NCBI RefSeq assembly: GCF_014200675.1
Contig: NZ_JACHCI010000008.1
Coordinates: 124,001-188,000 of the forward strand
From: Janthinobacterium saanense
GTDB lineage: Bacteria > Pseudomonadota > Gammaproteobacteria > Burkholderiales > Burkholderiaceae_D
DNA length: 64,000 nucleotides
Reading direction: 5' to 3'
Below, piece after piece: positions 60,801 through 64,000 of the stretch. A program made the position numbers and the translations under genes. Position 1 is the first letter of the stretch; every line of letters starts with the position of its first letter. The notes beneath the pieces are model-generated. The model did no database searches, had not been told where the DNA came from, and saw only the letters and a list, made by a program, of their open reading frames with translations.

Positions 60801-62502
60801 GGCGCATCGGCGGATTGACGTTATTTGTATCGAGCAAGTTCGGTTTCGGGCCGATGAACGACACCAGCGACATCACCATCGCTTCGCGGATCGGATCGAT
60901 AGGCGGATTGGTCACTTGCGCGAACAATTGCTTGAAGTAGTTATACAGCGGCTTGAGCTTGTTCGACATGACGGCCAGCGGCGAGTCATTGCCCATCGAA
61001 CCGGTGGCTTCTTCACCGGCCACGGCCATTGGCGCCATCAGGAATTTCAAGTCTTCCTGGGTGTAGCCGAACGCTTGCTGGCGGTCCAGCAAGGATGGCT
61101 GGGCTTTTTCGCCTTGGGCAGGCTCATGCTTGACCTGGCCATCGAGCAACTTGATCGCGTCGAGCTTGATGCGCACCGAGTTGATCCACGCTTTATAGGG
61201 CTTGGCGTTGGCGTAGGTATTCTTCAATTCCTGGTCATCGATGATGCGGCCCGCTTCCAGGTCGATCAGGAACATTTTGCCAGGCTGCAAGCGCCACTTC
61301 TGGATGATTTTCGATTCAGGAATCGGCAGCACGCCCGATTCCGAGGCCATCACCACCAGGTCATCGTCGGTAACGATGTAGCGCGCCGGGCGCAAGCCAT
61401 TGCGGTCCAGGGTGCCGCCGATATGGCGGCCGTCCGTGAACGCCATGGCGGCCGGGCCGTCCCACGGCTCCATCATGGCGGCGTGGTATTCATAGAAGGC
61501 GCGGCGGTTGTCATCCATGGTGGTATGGTTTTCCCACGCTTCCGGGATCATCATCATCATTGCCTGGGCGATTGGATAACCTGCCATCAACAGCAATTCC
61601 AGCGCATTGTCGAAGCACGCCGTGTCGGACTGGCCTTCATAGATCAGCGGAAACAGCTTTTGCAGGTCGTCGCCCAGCACGGCCGACTTCATCACGCCTT
61701 CGCGCGCGCGCATCCAGTTGAAATTGCCTTTCACCGTATTGATCTCGCCATTGTGCGCGATCAAACGGTAAGGGTGGGCCAGCGGCCACTCCGGGAAGGT
61801 ATTGGTCGAAAAACGCTGGTGCACCAAGGCCAGCGCCGAGATGCAGCGCGCATCCTGCAAATCCTTGTAATACACGCCCACCTGGTCAGCCAGCAGCAAG
61901 CCTTTGTAGACGATGGTGCGCGCCGACATCGACGGCACGAAGAATTCCTTGCCATGCAGCAGTTTGAGCGCCTGGATGGCGTGGCCCGACGATTTGCGGA
62001 TCACATACAGTTTGCGCTCGAGCGCGTCGGTCACCATGATGTCGGGGCCGCGGCCGATGAAAATCTGGCGTATCACCGGTTCCTTGGCGCGCACGGTGGG
62101 CGACATCGGCATTTCGGTATCGATAGGCACGTTGCGCCAGCCCAGCACGACCTGGCCTTCGATGCGCACGGCGCGCTCGATTTCCTGTTCGCAGGCGATG
62201 CGCGAAGCGTTTTCTTTCGGCAAAAAGACCATGCCCACGCCGTATTCGCCAGGCGGCGGCAATTCCACGCCCTGCTTGGCCATTTCTTCGCGGTAGTACT
62301 GGTCAGGAATCTGAATCAAGATGCCGGCGCCATCGCCCATCAGCGCATCGGCGCCCACGGCGCCCCGGTGATCGAGGTTTTTCAGGATCAGCAAACCCTG
62401 TTCGACGATGGAATGGGTCTTGTTGCCCTTGATATGGGCGACGAAACCGACGCCGCAGGCATCGTGTTCATTGGCTGGGTCGTACAGGCCTTGCGCTTTC
62501 AT
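57802..62502 (-). CDS. gltB: Glutamate synthase (NADPH) large subunit
   Basis: GltB converts glutamine and 2-oxoglutarate to two glutamates. It has 1566 residues, slightly longer than E. coli GltB (~1486). The first 15 residues are a short propeptide before the nucleophile C16 in DACGVGFV, needed for glutaminase activity. Next come a central domain, the FMN TIM barrel with [16 protein letters not shown] and [12 protein letters not shown], the 3Fe-4S cysteines in [15 protein letters not shown], and the C-terminal beta-helix ([18 protein letters not shown]). It heads the gltB-gltD operon; no activator gene is next to it. Confidence 0.97.
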   Translation of the reverse strand: MKAQGLYDPANEHDACGVGFVAHIKGNKTHSIVEQGLLILKNLDHRGAVGADALMGDGAGILIQIPDQYYREEMAKQGVELPPPGEYGVGMVFLPKENASRIACEQEIERAVRIEGQVVLGWRNVPIDTEMPMSPTVRAKEPVIRQIFIGRGPDIMVTDALERKLYVIRKSSGHAIQALKLLHGKEFFVPSMSARTIVYKGLLLADQVGVYYKDLQDARCISALALVHQRFSTNTFPEWPLAHPYRLIAHNGEINTVKGNFNWMRAREGVMKSAVLGDDLQKLFPLIYEGQSDTACFDNALELLLMAGYPIAQAMMMMIPEAWENHTTMDDNRRAFYEYHAAMMEPWDGPAAMAFTDGRHIGGTLDRNGLRPARYIVTDDDLVVMASESGVLPIPESKIIQKWRLQPGKMFLIDLEAGRIIDDQELKNTYANAKPYKAWINSVRIKLDAIKLLDGQVKHEPAQGEKAQPSLLDRQQAFGYTQEDLKFLMAPMAVAGEEATGSMGNDSPLAVMSNKLKPLYNYFKQLFAQVTNPPIDPIREAMVMSLVSFIGPKPNLLDTNNVNPPMRLEVSQPVLGFDDMTRLRNISAHTGGKFKSYELDICYPLAWGKEGVEACLASLCAEAVDAVKSGHNILIVSDRAICADQVAIPALLATSTVHQHLVSKGLRASTGLVVETGSARETHHFALLAGYGAEAVHPYLAMETLVELAHGLPGDLSGDKAIYNYTKAVGKGLMKVMSKMGISTYMSYCGAQIFEAIGLNKSLVDKYFKGTASNVEGIGVFEVAEEALRLHQLAFGNDPLLADKLDAGGEYAFRVRGEDHMWTPDAIAKLQHSTRSNNFSSYKEYAQIINDQSRRHLTLRGLFEFKLDPTKAIPLDEVEPAKEIVKRFATGAMSLGSISTEAHATLAVAMNRIGGKSNTGEGGEDPNRYMQELKGIPIRQDDTMASVVGAEQIVVDIPLQEGDSMRSRIKQVASGRFGVTAAYLNSADQIQIKMAQGAKPGEGGQLPGHKVSEYIASLRFSVPGVGLISPPPHHDIYSIEDLAQLIHDLKNANPRASISVKLVSEVGIGTVAAGVTKAKADHVVVAGHDGGTGASPLSSVKHAGTPWELGLAETQQTLVLNGLRSRIRVQADGQMKTGRDVVIAALLGADEIGFATAPLVVEGCIMMRKCHLNTCPVGVATQDPVLRAKFSGKPEYVVNYFFFVAEEARQLMAQLGIRTYDELIGRVDLLDKSKAISHWKAQGLDFSAIFYKPETQDGQACRHVENQDHALEKALDHKLIAQARAALEKGERVSFISPVRNLNRTVGTMLSGEVAKRYGHAGLPDDTIHIQLQGTAGQSACAFLAHGITIDLVGEGNDYVGKGLSGGRIIVRPNTEFRGWAVDNIIIGNTVLYGAIAGEAFFNGVAGERFAVRNSGATTVVEGLGDHGCEYMTGGTVVVLGATGRNFAAGMSGGIAYVYDPAGEFASKCNTAMVSLDKVLSASEQQVDRDAWHTQHRDGLPEADEVILKRLIERHFKHTGSTRARFLLDDWATARAKFVKVFPNEYKRALIEMAADAAMAVEAVAA

Positions 62503-62577
62503 GGGCTTCTCCGCTGCATATGACTATCGAAAAGCTAGAGTAGTGCAATGCAATAGAAAACTCAACCGAAACAATTA

Positions 62578-62630
62578 GGGTCGGAGTCGGATTAAATTTA
62601 TTTTTGCCGCCCATAAAATTAAATGGGGAC
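62578..62630. repeat. REP-like flank, left of the transposase gene
   Basis: This AT-rich stretch carries GGGTCGGAGTC at one end and TGGGGAC at the other. It shares the 11-mer AATTTATTTTT (62595-62605) and a following CC...AAAATYAA pattern with the sequence right of the transposase. It reads as a degenerate copy of the repeat on the other flank, in the same orientation. Confidence 0.45.
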
Positions 62631-62685
62631 ATAGTAAAAGCAAGGACTTCAAACCTGGAAAACAAGCTGATTTTTTATTTAAATA

Positions 62686-63393
62686 TTATTGATCTGCGAT
62701 ATCGCTGGCGATTTTGCGCGGCCGGCCCCGCTTGGCGGGCAGTACTTGCCGCTTCATCTTGAGTTCCAGCGCCTGCTTGAACGCCTCGGAACCCAGCGGC
62801 CAGCCCTTCAGCACAGCCTGCTCAACCGTCTTGACCTGGCTGCTGCCCAGGCCTTGCTCAAACAGACGTAAGTAAGCTGCTTCACGGTCGAAGGGCGTGT
62901 TGCCCAGCGCCCAGTACAGCGCGTGATCGGTAATCACGGCATCGGGACGGAAACCCGCGTGGTGGGCATAGCTGGACCAGCTGTAGTCCAGCGGCTGGAC
63001 AGCCAGCCCCGCTTGCACCGGCACAAATTCCAGGTAGCGGCAACACAAGAGGAAAAAATTATCGCCATCGATGACAGACGTTTTGTAGCGCCCCTGCCAC
63101 AAGCTGCCTTCACGAGCGTATTTTTGGTTGAAATACGGCACGTAATAGCGCCCCAGCCATTGCATCAACTGCCCCAGCCCCGTGGCATCGCTGGGCGTGG
63201 CCAGTAAATGCAGCTGATCGGGCAATAAAACGTAAGCGTGGATGGCCACCTTGAACATTTTTGCGCCGCTTTTCAGCCAGGACAAAAATTGCGCGTAATC
63301 GTCGGCATCCTGGAACACAGGCTGGCGATTGGCGCCGCGCTGTATCACGTAATGGGGGAGATTGGGGATGATGAGACGGGGCAAACGGGCCAT
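62686..63393 (-). CDS. REP-associated tyrosine transposase (RAYT), diverged HUH motif
   Basis: This Y1-transposase-like protein of the IS200/TnpA_REP superfamily mobilises REP palindromes. The start MARLPRLIIPNLPHYVIQRG at 63393 gives 235 residues, normal for RAYTs. The usual HxH metal pair in PNHVHLL is here PDQLHLL (Q60, H62), so the first histidine is replaced. The tyrosine Y120 is in CCRYLEFVPVQAGL, the usual CRYIELNPVRA segment. A basic GRP tail (PAKRGRPRK) ends it. It is a single copy, flanked on both sides by REP-like sequence. Family sure; activity doubtful unless the motif change is tolerated. Confidence 0.9.
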   Translation of the reverse strand: MARLPRLIIPNLPHYVIQRGANRQPVFQDADDYAQFLSWLKSGAKMFKVAIHAYVLLPDQLHLLATPSDATGLGQLMQWLGRYYVPYFNQKYAREGSLWQGRYKTSVIDGDNFFLLCCRYLEFVPVQAGLAVQPLDYSWSSYAHHAGFRPDAVITDHALYWALGNTPFDREAAYLRLFEQGLGSSQVKTVEQAVLKGWPLGSEAFKQALELKMKRQVLPAKRGRPRKIASDIADQ

Positions 63394-63452
63394 GGCAGTG
63401 TGTGCAAAAAAAGCTAATGCCTTGATTTTACACACAATACCGCAGAGCACAT

Positions 63453-63505
63453 GACTCTGGCCCCAATTTATTTTTCAAGCCAAAAAATCAACCTGACTCT
63501 GTCCC
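63453..63505. repeat. REP-like flank, right of the transposase gene
   Basis: Contains GACTCTGGCCCCAA at one end and GACTCTGTCCC at the other, i.e. a direct repeat of GACTCTG around AATTTATTTTT (63465-63475). On the minus strand it reads TTGGGGCCAGAGTC, close to the head of the palindromic element at 11.3 kb. Confidence 0.5.
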
Positions 63506-63537
63506 TTTTTACCGTTTCATTGCTGCGGGCCAGTCGT

Positions 63538-64000
63538 TCAAGACAAATTAAAGCTGGCCGACAAGCTATAGCCTTCGCCATACGCGCTGCGCAGTGGCAA
63601 ATCCTGGCCCAGGCCCGTCTTGGCTTTCTTGCGCAGGCGATACACCAGCATGTCGACGCGGCGGCCGGCATCGGGGTCTTCGCCACCCATGCCTGCCACG
63701 ATCACGTCGCGTGGCACGGGACGGGTATTGATCGTCAGCAGGTGCAGGAAGTTGAATTCCTTTTCCGTCAGGGCGATCACCGAACCCATCAGCTCAAGTT
63801 GGCGAGCGCTCACTTTCAAGGTCCACCTGTTAGGCTCAGGCATGGGGTCTTGCGGACCGACGCGGCGGTCCAGCGCCTCGATGTGGGCGGCAAGTTCAGG
63901 GAATTTGATCGGCTTGGTCAGATAATGGTCGGCGCCCAGGCGCAAGCCCAGGATGCGGCTGTCAAACGCCACGCGGCCCGTCAGTACCAGCACACCGATC
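63538..64000 (-). CDS. OmpR-family response regulator, C-terminal part (cut by right edge)
   Basis: The last 154 residues of a two-component response regulator whose start lies beyond the window. It contains the end of the receiver domain (LGADHYLTKPIKFPELAAHIEAL, with the conserved lysine of YLTKP) and a complete winged-helix output domain (LTEKEFNFLHLL, VDMLVYRLRKKA, SAYGEGYSL). The phosphorylated aspartate is outside. The partner kinase is not visible. Transcribed toward the transposase. Confidence 0.9.
   Translation of the reverse strand, partial: IGVLVLTGRVAFDSRILGLRLGADHYLTKPIKFPELAAHIEALDRRVGPQDPMPEPNRWTLKVSARQLELMGSVIALTEKEFNFLHLLTINTRPVPRDVIVAGMGGEDPDAGRRVDMLVYRLRKKAKTGLGQDLPLRSAYGEGYSLSASFNLS

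Noticed and set aside
60610..62523. 637-codon plus-strand frame opposite gltB
   Set aside because: His/Arg/Gln-rich product typical of antisense frames in GC-rich genes; gltB itself is fully supported.

Overview
The window is a high-GC chromosomal segment from a betaproteobacterium, most likely Oxalobacteraceae (Janthinobacterium, Massilia or Duganella type). The evidence is the continuous mla - murA - his - tat block typical of Burkholderiales, a short-form HisG, a monofunctional HisB, a PEP-CTERM protein, a beta-type oxidative-stress ahpCF pair and a REP-associated transposase with a basic GRP tail. The genus is inferred from gene content and style, not from a marker gene. I saw no rRNA, tRNA, CRISPR array, prophage or classical insertion sequence.

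Left part (1-12 kb). ahpC-ahpF (ahpF cut by the left edge) is followed by a small DUF3597 protein and a complete ribose operon in the unusual order rbsB-A-C-R-K-D. Upstream of rbsB lies a perfect 22-bp LacI-type palindrome, and a strong hairpin sits between rbsB and rbsA. Next come a decayed EamA exporter, a large YgiQ-type radical SAM protein and two small conserved proteins (DUF4404, VF530), with two palindromic extragenic elements among them.

Middle part (12-38.6 kb). There are two tandem paralogous secreted M3 peptidases, a strictosidine synthase/SMP-30-like protein, SlyX, a RelE-type toxin/antitoxin pair, a Rep-like helicase, an SRPBCC protein and a PEP-CTERM protein. A dihydrolipoamide-dehydrogenase-like flavoprotein is divergent from an ArgP-like LysR regulator, with a palindrome between them. 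priA and hemE follow, separated by an AT-rich 855-bp gap holding two clusters of DnaA-box-like 9-mers. An S9 peptidase, a 1389-residue SNF2 helicase, a small membrane protein, a secreted DUF885 hydrolase and a short DUF1640-like protein complete this part.

Right part (38.6-64 kb). From 56.0 kb down to 38.6 kb nearly every gene lies on the minus strand with short gaps or 4-bp overlaps. The order is mlaFEDACB (outer-membrane lipid transport), an ABC-2 exporter pair, a BolA protein, murA, hisG-hisD, an orphan DNA methyltransferase with a histone-like lysine/alanine tail, hisC-B-H-A-F-I-E, a HIT protein and tatABC. Upstream lie gltB-gltD (glutamate synthase), then a REP-associated tyrosine transposase with flanking repeat-like sequences, and finally the 3' part of an OmpR-type response regulator cut by the right edge.

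Most of the window is core metabolism and envelope biology. The least ordinary items are the DnaA-box clusters between priA and hemE, the tailed methyltransferase translationally coupled to hisD, the REP-associated transposase with a changed HUH motif and its possible palindromic relatives, and the regulatory palindromes near rbsB and the ArgP-like gene.
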